Positions 48,241 through 58,432 of a stretch of DNA of 64,000 nucleotides are shown here, one piece after another (positions within the stretch are counted from its first letter, which is position 1; each line of letters opens with the position of its first letter). Under the pieces are notes generated by a model. It did no database searches, was not told the origin of the DNA, and was given only the letters and a program-made list of their open reading frames with translations. The DNA comes from Gari tellinella. Lineage: Eukaryota; Mollusca; Bivalvia; Cardiida; Psammobiidae. The stretch spans positions 40,966,189-41,030,188 of the forward strand of contig OV277869.1 in the NCBI GenBank assembly GCA_922989275.2, in the 5' to 3' direction. Made by a program: the position numbers and the translations under genes.

Positions 48241-50840
48241 AATTAAAAGCAGTATTTATTAAAGTACCCAGAATTCAAGGTAGACAGATTAATGTTTTGG
48301 TAACTAATATTTTCCACAAGGGAACCTGATAAATAACAAAAGATACATGTACTTACTGTTGAAAGAGTTAGAAATAATGTGTTAACTAGAATAAACAAGC
48401 TAATTATCTCTTGGGTATCGAGATAATGGAATACTACATGTAGTTAATACATTGTGTGTAGACATTGCTGTTATCAAATAAATATATATTTCTTTACCTG
48501 ATTACACAAAGTGTAAAGACGATATCCTTCCCAATAACATGAAACTGTTTATCACTCAGATTAAACAAAAGCATTAGAAATTCTAAACAAATGTCACTCT
48601 CTACATTTTATTGCATTGTGTTTTGAGTTTCGTATGCGTTGAAACGGAAGATTAAACGTATCATCTACTGTAAGCAGCACCTGCAAAAAGTCCGTTGCAA
48701 GCAATGTGCAGAGGAGCGAAACAAAACGAAAAAGTCAACGCAATGAAATGTTGAAACTGACAGGTTTTTGAAGGATTTGACAGGGTTTATTCATTTATGG
48801 ACCCATTCGTGCCTAGCCTCCAATAAAAGGGACATAGGCAAACATTGTAGACTATGGTCAGAAACCGCACAATGCGGCGTCTGATCAGAGTCTATACTGT
48901 TTGCTGATAGGAATTTCAATATACTCGTAAAACAAAACGAAAATGAACAATTTGACCAGGCACCACTTACATCAAACATGGACTCGTCCAATATATAAGC
49001 ATGGAAGAATCATTGGCACTTGGCAAACATTGGTTAATTGTTTTGACTCTAAAGAGACGCCGAGTTGTCTGTATCTGGTCTGCCTGGCTCCAAATTGTTC
49101 GCAATACACCAATGCTTTTGGCACAAACGCATATATTGTGAGATGATAACGACTTCCAATAATTGTATAAAAACCCTCCTATAACGATCACTGCAATACG
49201 GCTAAATGACATATGGTAGTTTAAAGCATTATGTGAAGGTAAAACAGAAAGCTCCTTTAAAACAAAGTGGGATATGGGACGATAGAATCGACTCAATGTC
49301 AACAGTGCATAGTGGTTATACTCCACCAAACTGCGTCACTGACTCACTCGATCACTCTCTCACTCACTAACTCACTCACTAACTCACCCACCCCACCCAC
49401 TCACTCACTACATGCATACACATTGGCGATATATGACCGATAATTATACAAGTTTCGTAAAACCAACTGCTCAACCAATCCAATAAGACAGTCGCTAGCA
49501 ATGTATAGACAATTTTGCATATCTATTTAGCCCAACCACTGTCCTTATGGCTTGAATGTACGGCACTGCCACACTGAATAGGTCATAGCATGAGCGCTAA
49601 TTGATGATGAGATATTCATTGTGATGATGAGTGATGATTTCAGGAAGATGGTTCGGCTAATCTCACTCGCTGCAAAGCAAATCATCGAATGGGGTCGAAA
49701 CCACCGACCTGTCTTCCTTTTAGTTCTTGGCAGAGGGGATCTCTATAGGAATAAACAACATATTTTTGACGTACGTTCATGACGGTATGACTACATTAGC
49801 TTCGCAGGGGGTAATTTCCGTAAACGCCCGAAGGGCGTTTTCGTTAAATTTACCCCCCGAAGCTTATGTAGTCATACTGTCATGAGTGGCAAAGAGATGT
49901 TGTTTATTCCTTATATTTATATTTTCTGTCTTGTCAATTTAATGTGTTTATTGGCCAGATTTGTTTTTCTGTATAAGAATTGATCATATACCGGTCAAAG
50001 AGGTTTGATAGATGTAATGTCGATGTAATAGCCATTCCAGTTTCTAAATATGGTGAGAAAGTAGTCCCCACTACATGTACTGTAACTGTATTAAAAATTC
50101 AGGATTTCTTCCAGTAAACTTTCTCTCTGTGAAAGGAAAAGACTTACAAGGCAAACAAATAACAGTGCAACTTGAATATTGCACTAATACTGTGCTATTG
50201 CCAAAGCACATTCTAAAAATACAGGTCGCGGTTGTTTTCTTAACCCATTTACACACATAGCAACGCGATGACAACGACCTATGGGTCTGTATCTCTCCGC
50301 TAGTGTCATATGACCGTCGACCAATGGGAGCTTAGTGTTAAGTGCCCGATGTAGTCTATTTGAAGAAGTCCACGAATAGCACGGGGTAATCCGAACTGGC
50401 TAAAACCAGTTCGGAATTGTAGGTTCATCGGCAGATGTACAGCATATTTTTAATAGGATTACATAAAGACTTTACAGGGTGAATGTAAATATTGTCAAAT
50501 TCACAAAAAATAAAACCCCCTTTGCCAATTAAGGCCCAGAACCGCGGCAAGGTAGGAAGGTCTCTGGGCCGTTATGATGTCATAACCCGTTTAAAACACT
50601 CACTGACATTCCGATCTCGTTTAAGTTAAACATATCTATATTACAGGGTTAATAACATGAATATACAAAGTTTTAACGTTGAAATGCTGATATGTCCGAC
50701 TTAAGTGAGTACGAGATATCGATAATCGACTGTATTTTAAAATAATATGCCTATTGAGACTAACCCATTAAACCCATGGACGCAGGTACATTCCGTTTAC
50801 AAACGGTTTACATGTACCTGTGAATATTACTCTTCCTCTT
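48241..50840. other. No gene seen; hairpins and simple repeats
   Basis: Contains a half-decayed hairpin at about 48,840-48,905 (ATGCGGCGTCTGATCAGAGT), another at about 49,020-49,105, a CACTCACTAACT simple repeat at 49,331-49,420, and a foldback at 49,785-49,885 listed separately. Frames on both strands around 48,790-49,330 are not supported. Confidence 0.45.
49785..49885. repeat. ~100-bp foldback
   Basis: CATGACGGTATGACTACATT...CGCCCGAAGGGCG...AATGTAGTCATACTGTCATG-like halves pair around a central CGCCCGAAGGGCG. Confidence 0.8.
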
Positions 50841-50912
50841 GCAAACAGTGTTTACCCAGATCAGAGAGCATCAACAGGGGCCCTCTGATCAGGGTCTGCA
50901 CTGTTTGTCATT
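50841..50912. repeat. Hairpin element, AGAGGGC/GCCCTCT-type variant
   Basis: GCAAACAGTGTTTACCCAGA, a stem around AGAGAGCATCAACAGGGGCC, and CCTCTGATCAGGGTCTGCAC. The stem is partly mispaired. Confidence 0.75.
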
Positions 50913-51013
50913 TTGTAATATATGGTCAAAACAACCAAAACATAATGGAAAACATAACTAAATTTTATTGAAACTCGAAATGTCTATCTGAAGTCTCATG
51001 GGTTTTTTGATTA

Positions 51014-51256
51014 ACCCATTACCCAATATATATGCCTTTTTCCTTTAAATTATTCCTCCACTGAAGAAAATACTTCCTATTTATATAGTCATGAACATTT
51101 TCTATTAGAAATATTTTCTGTATTCTAGCAGATAAAGCTTAAAGTAGGCTGAGAGTAAAGCAGAATGCGCCTGAGGGCGCATTTTGCTTTACTTTCAACC
51201 TGCTTTAAGTGGTCACCTGTCTTCAAAACTAGAAACTGGCTATGGGGTAATGGGTT
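51014..51256. repeat. AAGTAAAGCAGAATGCG foldback MITE, well-preserved copy
   Basis: Outer ends TTAACCCATTACCC / GGGGTAATGGGTTAA; centre AGTAAAGCAGAATGCGCCTG and AGGGCGCATTTTGCTTTACT. This copy best shows that the outer ends are inverted. Confidence 0.85.
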
Positions 51257-51558
51257 AAAGAATAATATATGAGCCGTGGCATGACAAAACCCGTCTTATT
51301 GCATTGCAACATTGTACAGACCAAGCACCGTTGTCGTCACAAGCTGTGCATTTGAGTTGGGTCTACATTGCCAAATATCGTATATAATATACATGTAGCT
51401 ACATAAAAGGCTGATACATGTACACTTGCGGGTGTCAAAAATGCTGATCAAGACCAGCCGCCTTGTCAAATCTCCACTGTTTGCAATGCAAGAAGTCGGG
51501 TTTTCTCATGGCACGGCGCATAATGTTGTAAGGAAATAACAGGTTTTATCTAAATTCA

Positions 51559-51755
51559 TTACGATTGATAAACCCGTACGGTGCCTTTAATTTCCTTCTT
51601 GCAATGTGAGCATTGTTTGAGGCTCACTGCGCATGTCTGACACGTGGTCATGTGACCACATGGTAGAAAGACGGTATTGGCCGCGTTCGTACGACAAACC
51701 TTACAGGACATTTGCTGCCGCAGAGTTTCATTTTCTTTGTGGATGGCTCGGGCTT
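51559..51755 (-). CDS. Inhibitor-of-apoptosis gene, last exon (C-terminal RING)
   Basis: Minus-strand acceptor TATTTCTTGGAATTTCAG (AG 51,757-51,756). The exon starts with two bases completing a Glu codon and runs to TAA at 51,561-51,559. It encodes a C3HC4 RING: CKVCRTNAANTVFLPCGHMT, then CQTCAVSLKQCSHC, ending IKGTVRVYQS. This is the hallmark C-terminal RING of IAP (BIRC2/3/4-type) E3 ubiquitin ligases, which ubiquitylate themselves, caspases and signalling partners. Every zinc ligand is present. The preceding helix (AIHKENETLRQQ) is the usual RING lead-in. It splices in phase from the exon at 53,511-53,589. The upstream ATG in the open frame (51,801) is intronic, not the start. Confidence 0.9.
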
Positions 51756-53289
51756 CTGAAATTCCAAGAAATAGTAACAGTTGAATAGTTTGGCGAAACA
51801 TTATCCTGCAACAACGGTGTCTTAACTAGTATTCTAACATGACACGTGAATTCGTCTCTATAAATAAGGAACAAGTTTGCCGTGGTATACCTAGTATATT
51901 TTACCACGCTGTGAAAATAGTCCTTTTAAACAGGCTCTTCCTGTACCCACCCTACGGTAAAGCGCAGTTTTCAATGAAAATTCATATGACGGAAATGGTC
52001 TTTTCTTTAATGTTTTGTTGCTGATTTGCCTCAGATATATTAAATCTGACTAATACTAAATGGTTCTATGACAGAAAAAAATATTTCGTCACTATTTTTT
52101 ATTTTTCTTATATATGACGTACTGATATCGGTTTCATGTAATAGCCATACAAGGGAAGTAATTCGGTCGAAAACTGCATTCGCAGAGGAAATAAGCCTGA
52201 AACATTTGCTTGCATTTCTTATGATTTATTTAAGTTACAGGTAGTCATGTTAGAATCGAAAAAATCGATGTTCTACCGTTGTTAAATGGTGCTCTACAAC
52301 GGTTGGTCGTTGTGATGCGCAGGATATTGACCACTCAGGGTTTCGGCCTTCGTGGTCAATTCATGCGCACCACAACTCCCAACGGTAGAACATCGATTAT
52401 TTCTTAATTTGAAAATGCATGCGGTTTTGACAGGGCTCCAGATAAAAGAGTAAACTGAACAATTTCAACATTTTCTGACTTACTTTCAGCTCTACTACTA
52501 ATCAAAGGTATCTCGAAAAGACTTTTCTTATAGCTAGTGACACCATAGGGTTTAATGCAGAAATAACAATTTTAGTTTTTGAAATACTCCTTCTATTTGG
52601 AGCCAAACCTCTTTACACATCATATGTTTATAGTTTTACTTTGAATATATACAATTGGCTTAACACTTTACCGCGAAATCTTAACACAGCAATCTGTACC
52701 AAAACATGTATTTGAAATTGAGATTTCCACAGCTATATTAACACTATCACTGCCGAGTGTTATCGCCTTTTTCAATCCTCTTACCGCCCAAATATCGTCT
52801 GCATTGATAGTGTCGTCTGCAATATACTTAGAGTCAGCTTGAGGGCCGTTTGATTTAAGCTGTTGTCACCAGTCATTATGTTTCCATAATATGCATGTGA
52901 GAAAAACAGTAGACGACAATTTAAGCATACGATATTGCAGCCGTGAAAAGGTTGGACATACTTGTTTTGGTAAGCTTTGTTATAAGGAGGGAATTGTTGT
53001 TCGGAGGGCCGTTGTAGGAAGGAAACACTGTATTTATCATTGTATTAGTAAACAACGAGCAATGAAGCATAAAATTCAACGTAGCCCACTTTTTGTGGGA
53101 ACCGAGCATTATGTCAGGATATCGACAGCTTAGTTAGATAGACTGCATGAATACAGACCTCCCTAAATCGTGGACAGTACTAAAGTATAGAGTACATTCA
53201 CGGATCACTGCTCGTTTTTTACCCTTTTATTACTCTTACGAAGAACTCTCGTAACGAAGCATAGCTGAAAAATCCACATTGGATATGTG
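51756..53289. other. IAP intron; foldback and MITE fragments
   Basis: A strong foldback at about 52,258-52,400 pairs ATCGATGTTCTACCGTTG with its complement CAACGGTAGAACATCGAT through TGATGCGCA/TGCGCATCA-like inner parts. At about 52,790-53,035 there is a partial CAGTG-type MITE (GTTGTAGGAAGGAAACACTG) without its hairpin. No exon was found. Confidence 0.6.
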
Positions 53290-53385
53290 AGAATCTCCGG
53301 GAGGGGATCGAACACGGGGCGCTGGCGTGACAGTCCAATACCATAACCTCTGAGCTAAAGAGTCTACTCTTCAGCGCAGGAGCTA
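53290..53385 (-). repeat. tRNA-Asp-like relic
   Basis: On the minus strand TTTAGCTCAGAGGTTA (A box), a GACTGTCACGCC anticodon-arm-like segment (GTC) and CGTGTTCGATCCCC (B box) follow in tRNA order. The 5' and 3' acceptor strands do not pair well, so a tRNA pseudogene or SINE head is likelier than a working tRNA. Confidence 0.45.
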
Positions 53386-53510
53386 GATATTGCATATGTC
53401 ATTCGCCGCGGCTACATGTATGCTATGCTATGCTATTTATAGTACACACAGTGAGGTCAGTGTGTGGGATGTAACAATACGTAATTCAGAATGGATCATA
53501 ATAAACATAC

Positions 53511-53589
53511 CTTGAGAGCAGGATTGGTTGGGAGCAGTAAGGTTTTTAGTCTTCTCAATCAGTTCTTTGTGAATCCCATTTGTAGGTGT
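53511..53589 (-). CDS. Inhibitor-of-apoptosis gene, linker exon
   Basis: Minus-strand acceptor AATATTTCAG (AG 53,591-53,590) and donor GTATGT after CAAG (exon end 53,511). The 79 bases enter in phase 0 and leave in phase 1. They encode a short linker beginning TPTNGIHKELIEKTKNL. The entry phase matches the donor phase of the BIR exon at 54,725, and the exit phase matches the RING exon at 51,755. That three-way agreement is the main evidence. There is no domain in the linker. Confidence 0.7.
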
Positions 53590-54609
53590 CTGAAATATTG
53601 CATTTAGCAAATCTTAATTTTATAATATTTCAATCGAACCATAGATGGTACCTGGAATGTATCTGTTTGACCAAATGACCCTTTCCCGCTCGCCTCTCTG
53701 CTACATGCACGAAGGGTGTTCAAATAGCTTTGATACTGCATCAACTATGATAAGTGCGAAATGCATGTGTGATATCATTTTAAAGAGCAATTCTTCGCCT
53801 ACACGATAGTATAACGCACGATAAGATCACATAACTCGATGAGACACAACATGAACTTAAATGACCCCTACTCGAGAACACTGGAACATAGCTCTTTTCA
53901 GACATTATTTTTTCACGTAATAACTTCTTAAAGAGTACAATTTACAGATTTAGTTGTGAAATATATCAGTTCATGTTTAAATTTTAATGTAAATAAAGTT
54001 TTATTTCTATTGAAAGGGTTCACTGTCTTAAATCTCATTTTTTTCATAAACAACATTTCTTATTTTGATTATTACGAAAGTGAACATGTTTTTTCGAACG
54101 CTACGAAAATTTTCTAGATCAATATATCTACATTTTGATTTCTACTTGAAAATCTACTTCAATGGCTTCAATTATAGCCTGGTTTAAAATAAAAAATGAG
54201 TTTGTGATTTCACTCAGTACTTTTATACATATAACAGTAGATTAACTTTTTTATTAAATTTTCAGTACGTGTTTAGTATTAGCTCTATTTTTGATATTTT
54301 ATATTATAATAACAATGAAAACTGTGTAGTGTTTGCATTATTGTCTAAATTTATTTGACAGAAAATTTCATAAGCTTATTAAAATAGTAAAGCCGTAGTA
54401 ATAATTATAGTATCAAATTGTGTTCAGAAACAGTGTCCTCGAGGATGGGTCATTTAGCTTTCAAAACTGTTTGAACACCCCTCGTAGCTTTCCTCCTTGA
54501 GAAGTTGATAAGAAATTAATCTTTCCCGTTTAAAAGCAAAAAGATATTAAAAAAAGTTTAAATCAATATAGAAAATCACAATATTTTAAGATTTATTTTA
54601 ATCCGAGAG
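53590..54609. other. IAP intron; no gene seen
   Basis: AT-rich. Segments near 53,960-54,420 resemble 25,990-26,600 (for example ATATCAGTTTATG and TAAATCTCATTTTT-like phrases), indicating an old dispersed repeat. Confidence 0.4.
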
Positions 54610-54672
54610 GCAAACGTCAGGAGCCTGATCAGACGCCGGGTTACCCGGCGTCTGATCAGGCTTCTGGCGTTG
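54610..54672. repeat. Hairpin element, GACGCCGGGT stem variant
   Basis: The stem GACGCCGGGTTACCCGGCGTC is perfectly paired within AGGAGCCTGATCA / TGATCAGGCTTCT arms. Confidence 0.88.
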
Positions 54673-54724
54673 ATGTTGGCTCTAAATGTATATTGAATCT
54701 GATGAAAGATATTTATTTACAAAC

Positions 54725-54891
54725 CTGTTTCGGTTGTTGTACAGTCCCGTCATTGCTGTTGGTAACGTTGTTCTGTTTCAGGTGGCTACACTTGGATGAC
54801 CAGCGGGCATGTTCAGACCATGGATTGTCTCCCCTTTGCCAGTTTTTCAAACCCACGCCACAGCAGTAACATCTCGTGAAGTCTCGGATTC
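54725..54891 (-). CDS. Inhibitor-of-apoptosis gene, exon with 3' half of a BIR domain
   Basis: Minus-strand acceptor TCATTTAAAG (AG 54,893-54,892), donor GTTTGT after CAG (exon end 54,725). It begins with two bases of a codon (phase 1), then 55 codons. [17 protein letters not shown] and [16 protein letters not shown] are the zinc-binding half of a BIR domain: the C-x2-C pair, His in SEHARW and Cys in SSKC. BIR domains bind caspases or IAP-binding-motif partners. The N-terminal half of the domain must lie on an earlier exon, which I could not find between 54,892 and the viral cluster. The gene may be complete with upstream exons beyond 61.8 kb or outside the window, or it may be a truncated duplicate. 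Confidence 0.8.
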
Positions 54892-55100
54892 CTTTAAATG
54901 AGAATTAAAAATTTTACGGTAACAAATTCTATTAATATTAGGAATTCTATTTATGGTACACCGGTTTTACAAAGCTTTTTTGTAGTTGTGTCCCTTGTTA
55001 TAATTGGGGGAGATTTCGGTACACATTTGTACTCTAATACCTTTTGTAATTGATAAATCATTTCCAGTCAAACCCGTTCATACAAAAATACTTACATATA

Positions 55101-55452
55101 CAGCGTTCCCTCCCTACAACGGCCCTCCAAACAACGAATTCCTCCGAACAACAATCCGCAGTTCCCTTACCAGGACAATTATGCCTAGCACTTTTACTGC
55201 TGTAAAATCGTCTGCTTAAAGTTGTCGTCTGATTTTTTTTCTCAAAGTTACATATTGAGTATTTTGACGGAAAAAACCACTTAAAGACGAGTGACAAACA
55301 GCTTGGAATTCAGCTCAGACGCCGCGTTACGCGGCGTCTGATCTGAGTTCAAGCTGTTTGCAAATGTAAACCAATTTCCCTCCCTATAACGACTCACTCC
55401 AAACAATGCACACATTTTTTCTCACAATGGGTGACGTTGTAGAGAGGGCGCA
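55101..55452. repeat. CAGTG-type MITE carrying a GACGCCGCG hairpin
   Basis: Begins CAGCGTTCCCTCCCTACAAC, ends GACGTTGTAGAGAGGGCGCA. Hairpin GACGCCGCGT/ACGCGGCGTC at about 55,319-55,339 with arms ACAAACAGCTTGGAATTCAG / CTGAGTTCAAGCTGTTTGCA. About the same length and layout as the 24.5-kb copy. Confidence 0.85.
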
Positions 55453-56850
55453 CTTTATTGTAAACATTTTCGAGCCTGATCAGATACATCGGTGGCTGAT
55501 CAGGCTTCATAGTGTATGACGCACACATATTTAAATAAAGGCAACACTCTGCTTAGCACAATTTGTCGTCTGATTCAAATATATCGTCTGCGAAAGTAAA
55601 TCAAATTGGTGTTTGTTAAAAGATGAGTGACAAACAGTTTGGATCAAGATCTGGGCCCAAATGGTTTGCAAATGTAAGCCAAGTCGCGCTTAGCACGATA
55701 AGGGTTACTTAAGCTATATGAACTGTCTTTTTATAGAGGATCTTACATGAGTGCTCATTATTTATCATTTTTAATAAACGAGTTGACTAAAACAATATGA
55801 CGCGAGCCTTGGCGAGCTTCATATTTATTTTAGTCAACGAGTTTATTAAAAATGATAAATAATGAGCACGAATGTGAGATTCTATTTATCACATAACAAG
55901 TTTAAGCACCTATTAAATTGATTGAAGCCGTAGTGTGTAGACCCTCCGCTATATAGAATTTCCGCCAAAACGTTACGTTGTTTACCCTAACGTCATAGTA
56001 AATGACGTCATTTGGCATCCCGCTACATGCAGCGTTTGTGGATGAACAAGTTGGGCCGGAGCCCAAAAAACGATATTCCACTAGTGGATTACGATATTTA
56101 TACAATCGCTTTATGCAACTCCCAGACCGCAAATTATGTGATAAAAATATTTATTACATTACGTTTTTTTAATGGAAATAATAATGAAACTTACAACGTA
56201 AGTGCATAGTACTACATACTTTCTTGGAAATCAACTCTCAATACATAGAAGAAGCGAAAGTGAGGCCAATGAATTGGTCACATGGGTGTACCTTGGCTCC
56301 TAGATTATAAAGCGTTTGAGTTGAGTCCAACATCGTTCTCAAGCATTTAATTGGTCAGACTGGAGCTCTGCTCCACTCTGACCAATCAAGTGCGTGCGAA
56401 CGATCTCAGACTCAACTCAAACACGCTTTATAACCTTGGAGCAAAACGAGCAATGCCAGTAGTATTAGGGTCGGTTTGGTTCCAAATAAATCGACGCCAT
56501 TTTGGATGACCTACTTTTCTAAAAATAGGATAAACACGTGGGTCTATATATAGCCCAGGGTGAAGGTCTTGTGGGGGTAGCCATATTGGATTTGGGTTTG
56601 AACGGGAAAAAAGCGGCCATTGTGAATTATTGAATTTTCACCAATCTGGGTCTACACGGTATACAGAACTGACCTGTTAACGATCTGTTAAGATAGCCAG
56701 GGACATTGAGCGTCAGGTTCTTCCCTATCAGAGGCGAATCTTAGAGGTGTTGCATATAACGTGTGTTCACATCGATGTTTTCAGTTCAAATGACTGAGAT
56801 GTTTCTCCTTCATGCGCGGATAGAGGGCGCAATGTTTAAAATGACAGCAT
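55453..56850. other. Foldback-rich spacer left of the viral cluster
   Basis: Hairpin-family relics lie at about 55,473-55,515 and 55,632-55,672. A ~160-bp foldback at about 55,727-55,890 pairs GAGTGCTCATTATTTATCAT with its complement. A ~145-bp foldback at about 56,305-56,450 pairs TTATAAAGCGTTTGAGTTGA with TCAACTCAAACACGCTTTAT. No BIR N-terminal exon or other coding signal was found on either strand. Confidence 0.6.
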
Positions 56851-57026
56851 CGCTATATTTAGCTGGCCGGTGTTACAAGTATTGCATCAGCCGAGAAAAG
56901 GCCTAGAGCATTAACCCCCGACCAGGGAGAGTCCGAAAACACATTCACTCCAGGAAATGGCAGTCAGGCGTACTATTTTACAAGTCCAAACATGTCTGAT
57001 TCCATCAAAGATCCATACATGTATGT

Positions 57027-57036
57027 CTATAAATAG
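57027..57036 (+). promoter_or_regulatory. CTATAAATAG motif upstream of the PC4-like gene
   Basis: Fits the MEF2-type consensus YTAWWWWTAR. Exact copies lie upstream of the next two viral genes (57,634 and 58,291). Confidence 0.4.
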
Positions 57037-57068
57037 AAAATGACGTTATGTTTGCCCACTCCAACTGG

Positions 57069-57076
57069 TATATAAG
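57069..57076 (+). promoter_or_regulatory. TATA box of the PC4-like gene
   Basis: TATATAAG, 56 bp before the ATG at 57,125. Confidence 0.75.
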
Positions 57077-57124
57077 AGTGTAGGCAACAGTAATATTCAT
57101 TCACAGTTACGCGCATCGTACAGA

Positions 57125-57613
57125 ATGGATAACCACTCTAGCTTTGCCTTGGGGAATCAGCGATACGTAAAAGTGACTGAATGGAAAGGCGAAGTGAGAG
57201 TCGATCTAAGAGAATGGCTCAATGATAAACCCAGTAAGAAAGGCATCAGTTTACCCTTAAGGCGGTGGAAAATTTGGGTCGACTGCATCGAATGCTTAGA
57301 CGAAGCCTTGGCAGAGAAGAAACACTACAGTAGTCACTTGGGAGGCAACGTTTATTGCACAGTAGACGAGGGCAGCGTGTGTGTGAGCATTAGACAATAT
57401 TGGAAACCACAGGACGAAGTGGTGCCGACTAAGAAAGGCTTGTGTTTAAGACCCAACGAATACGCCAAATTGAAAGAAATGATACCGGTCATAGGAAAAC
57501 AATTGCCTGAATTGAACTCGATTGTACCCTGTTACTTGCAGAGCGATCATATGAACCAGTTGGGCGCTTTGCGATGCGCCGAGTGCAACCCCAATTCACA
57601 CGCGGACTGGTAA
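57125..57613 (+). CDS. Tandem PC4-like ssDNA-binding coactivator (virus-like cluster)
   Basis: 162 residues, no intron. Two PC4/Sub1-type domains lie in tandem. In the first (about residues 7-62) RYVKVTEWKGEVRVDLREW is followed by KKGISLPLRRW. In the second (about 70-130) VSIRQYWKP is followed by TKKGLCLRPNEYAKLKEMI. The basic KKG turn plus aromatic/leucine pattern is the ssDNA-binding face of PC4, a RNA polymerase II coactivator that also acts in replication and repair. Cellular PC4 has one domain and dimerises, so two in one chain could form an intramolecular dimer (inference). A CAEC pair near the C-terminus may bind metal. First of four plus-strand genes; the frame is open and the TATA box lies just upstream. 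A role in viral transcription or DNA replication is inferred. Confidence 0.82.
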   Translation: MDNHSSFALGNQRYVKVTEWKGEVRVDLREWLNDKPSKKGISLPLRRWKIWVDCIECLDEALAEKKHYSSHLGGNVYCTVDEGSVCVSIRQYWKPQDEVVPTKKGLCLRPNEYAKLKEMIPVIGKQLPELNSIVPCYLQSDHMNQLGALRCAECNPNSHADW

Positions 57614-57633
57614 TATCCAATCTGACACGGTTA

Positions 57634-57643
57634 CTATAAATAG
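57634..57643 (+). promoter_or_regulatory. CTATAAATAG motif upstream of the BIR gene
   Basis: Second exact copy of the motif, 36 bp before the TATA box of this gene. Confidence 0.4.
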
Positions 57644-57669
57644 TCCACCAATCAGAATGGAGACAGCAG

Positions 57670-57677
57670 TATAAAAA
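57670..57677 (+). promoter_or_regulatory. TATA box of the BIR gene
   Basis: TATAAAAA followed by GGC, 54 bp before the ATG at 57,724 and only about 57 bp after the preceding stop. Confidence 0.78.
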
Positions 57678-57723
57678 GGCAGAGGTGACTAAGATCCACT
57701 TCACTCTTCACTGAAACACCGAT

Positions 57724-58134
57724 ATGAATACTACAGATGCTTGTCTGGTAAACAACATGTCCCAGAACAAGTATTACGAACATAGACTGAAAACGTTTGA
57801 CAGTAACTGTTGGCCAAAACAGATGATTCCTAACAAATACGACTTGGCGAAATGCGGGTTCCTATACGCGGGTCACGGCGATCAAGTGAGGTGTTTTCAA
57901 TGCGGTGTCGGTCTACGTGATTGGGAACGAACGGACGACCCCTGGAAAGAACATTACAAATGGAGCCCAAACTGTGATTATTTGAAAATGGTTGGGTGGA
58001 ACGATAACGTCAAGGTAGCCGACGTAGGATTTGGACAAGTTACCAAACCACCCAACAGTGGCTTTGGATTTGGAGTCACTCTGACAAAATCCCAGAAACC
58101 CTTTGGACCTAATACAAACTCAAATTTATTCTAA
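57724..58134 (+). CDS. Single-BIR inhibitor-of-apoptosis-like protein (virus-like cluster)
   Basis: 136 residues, one BIR domain at about 21-87: HRLKTFDSNCW opens it, GFLYAGHGDQVRCFQCGVGL and DDPWKEHYKW carry the core, with zinc ligands Cys57, Cys60, His77 and Cys84 all present. No RING or CARD follows; the last 45 residues are low-complexity, rich in Gly, Phe and Lys. BIR proteins are known accessory genes of several insect and aquatic dsDNA viruses, where they block or redirect cell death. An alternative ATG at codon 12 (57,757) would leave the domain intact. The host IAP BIR exon at 54.7 kb is of the same class but clearly different in sequence. The anti-death role is inferred. Confidence 0.9.
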   Translation: MNTTDACLVNNMSQNKYYEHRLKTFDSNCWPKQMIPNKYDLAKCGFLYAGHGDQVRCFQCGVGLRDWERTDDPWKEHYKWSPNCDYLKMVGWNDNVKVADVGFGQVTKPPNSGFGFGVTLTKSQKPFGPNTNSNLF

Positions 58135-58204
58135 ACTGTCCATGGTGTTCGTTTTGTAATATCAATGTATTGTACGATGTTATGTAATATTGGCGCTATA
58201 TCGA

Positions 58205-58210
58205 AATAAA
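58205..58210 (+). terminator. Poly(A) signal after the BIR gene
   Basis: AATAAA about 70 bp after the BIR stop codon. Confidence 0.65.
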
Positions 58211-58290
58211 CATTAAATCTATTTTATGCACTTGTGATTTGTCCAATTACCAGAGAGAGAGAGCGAGAGAGAACATCCTCTGACGTAGTT

Positions 58291-58300
58291 CTATAAATAG
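58291..58300 (+). promoter_or_regulatory. CTATAAATAG motif upstream of the death-domain gene
   Basis: Third exact copy, 89 bp before the TATA box. A GAGAGAGAGCGAGAGAGA tract lies just upstream. Confidence 0.4.
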
Positions 58301-58379
58301 ATAAACAGGTCTGGGCATGTATCAGTCAGATAAATGAGTGTAGCCAATCCCTATTCTTTTGATGACGTCATACAAAGCG

Positions 58380-58387
58380 TATAAAAA
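58380..58387 (+). promoter_or_regulatory. TATA box of the death-domain/TBP-like pair
   Basis: TATAAAAA followed by GAGACG, 53 bp before the ATG at 58,433. It is the only TATA box seen for the two ORFs that follow. Confidence 0.75.
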
Positions 58388-58432
58388 GAGACGTTTCTGG
58401 TGCCACAGTATCAGTTTGACCTCGAGAGTACC

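Noticed and set aside
51756..51801. ATG at 51,801 as start of a free-standing RING protein
   Set aside because: A pyrimidine-rich acceptor separates it from the RING exon, and phase agrees with splicing from 53,511, so this ATG is intronic.
54892..57000. 5' half of the host IAP BIR domain
   Set aside because: I looked on the minus strand for the expected N-terminal BIR pattern before the Cys pair and found none.
58400..58432. Upstream start for the death-domain protein at 58,400
   Set aside because: The codon is GTG, only 13 bp after the TATA box and therefore probably not in the mRNA. The ATG at 58,433 has a good context.
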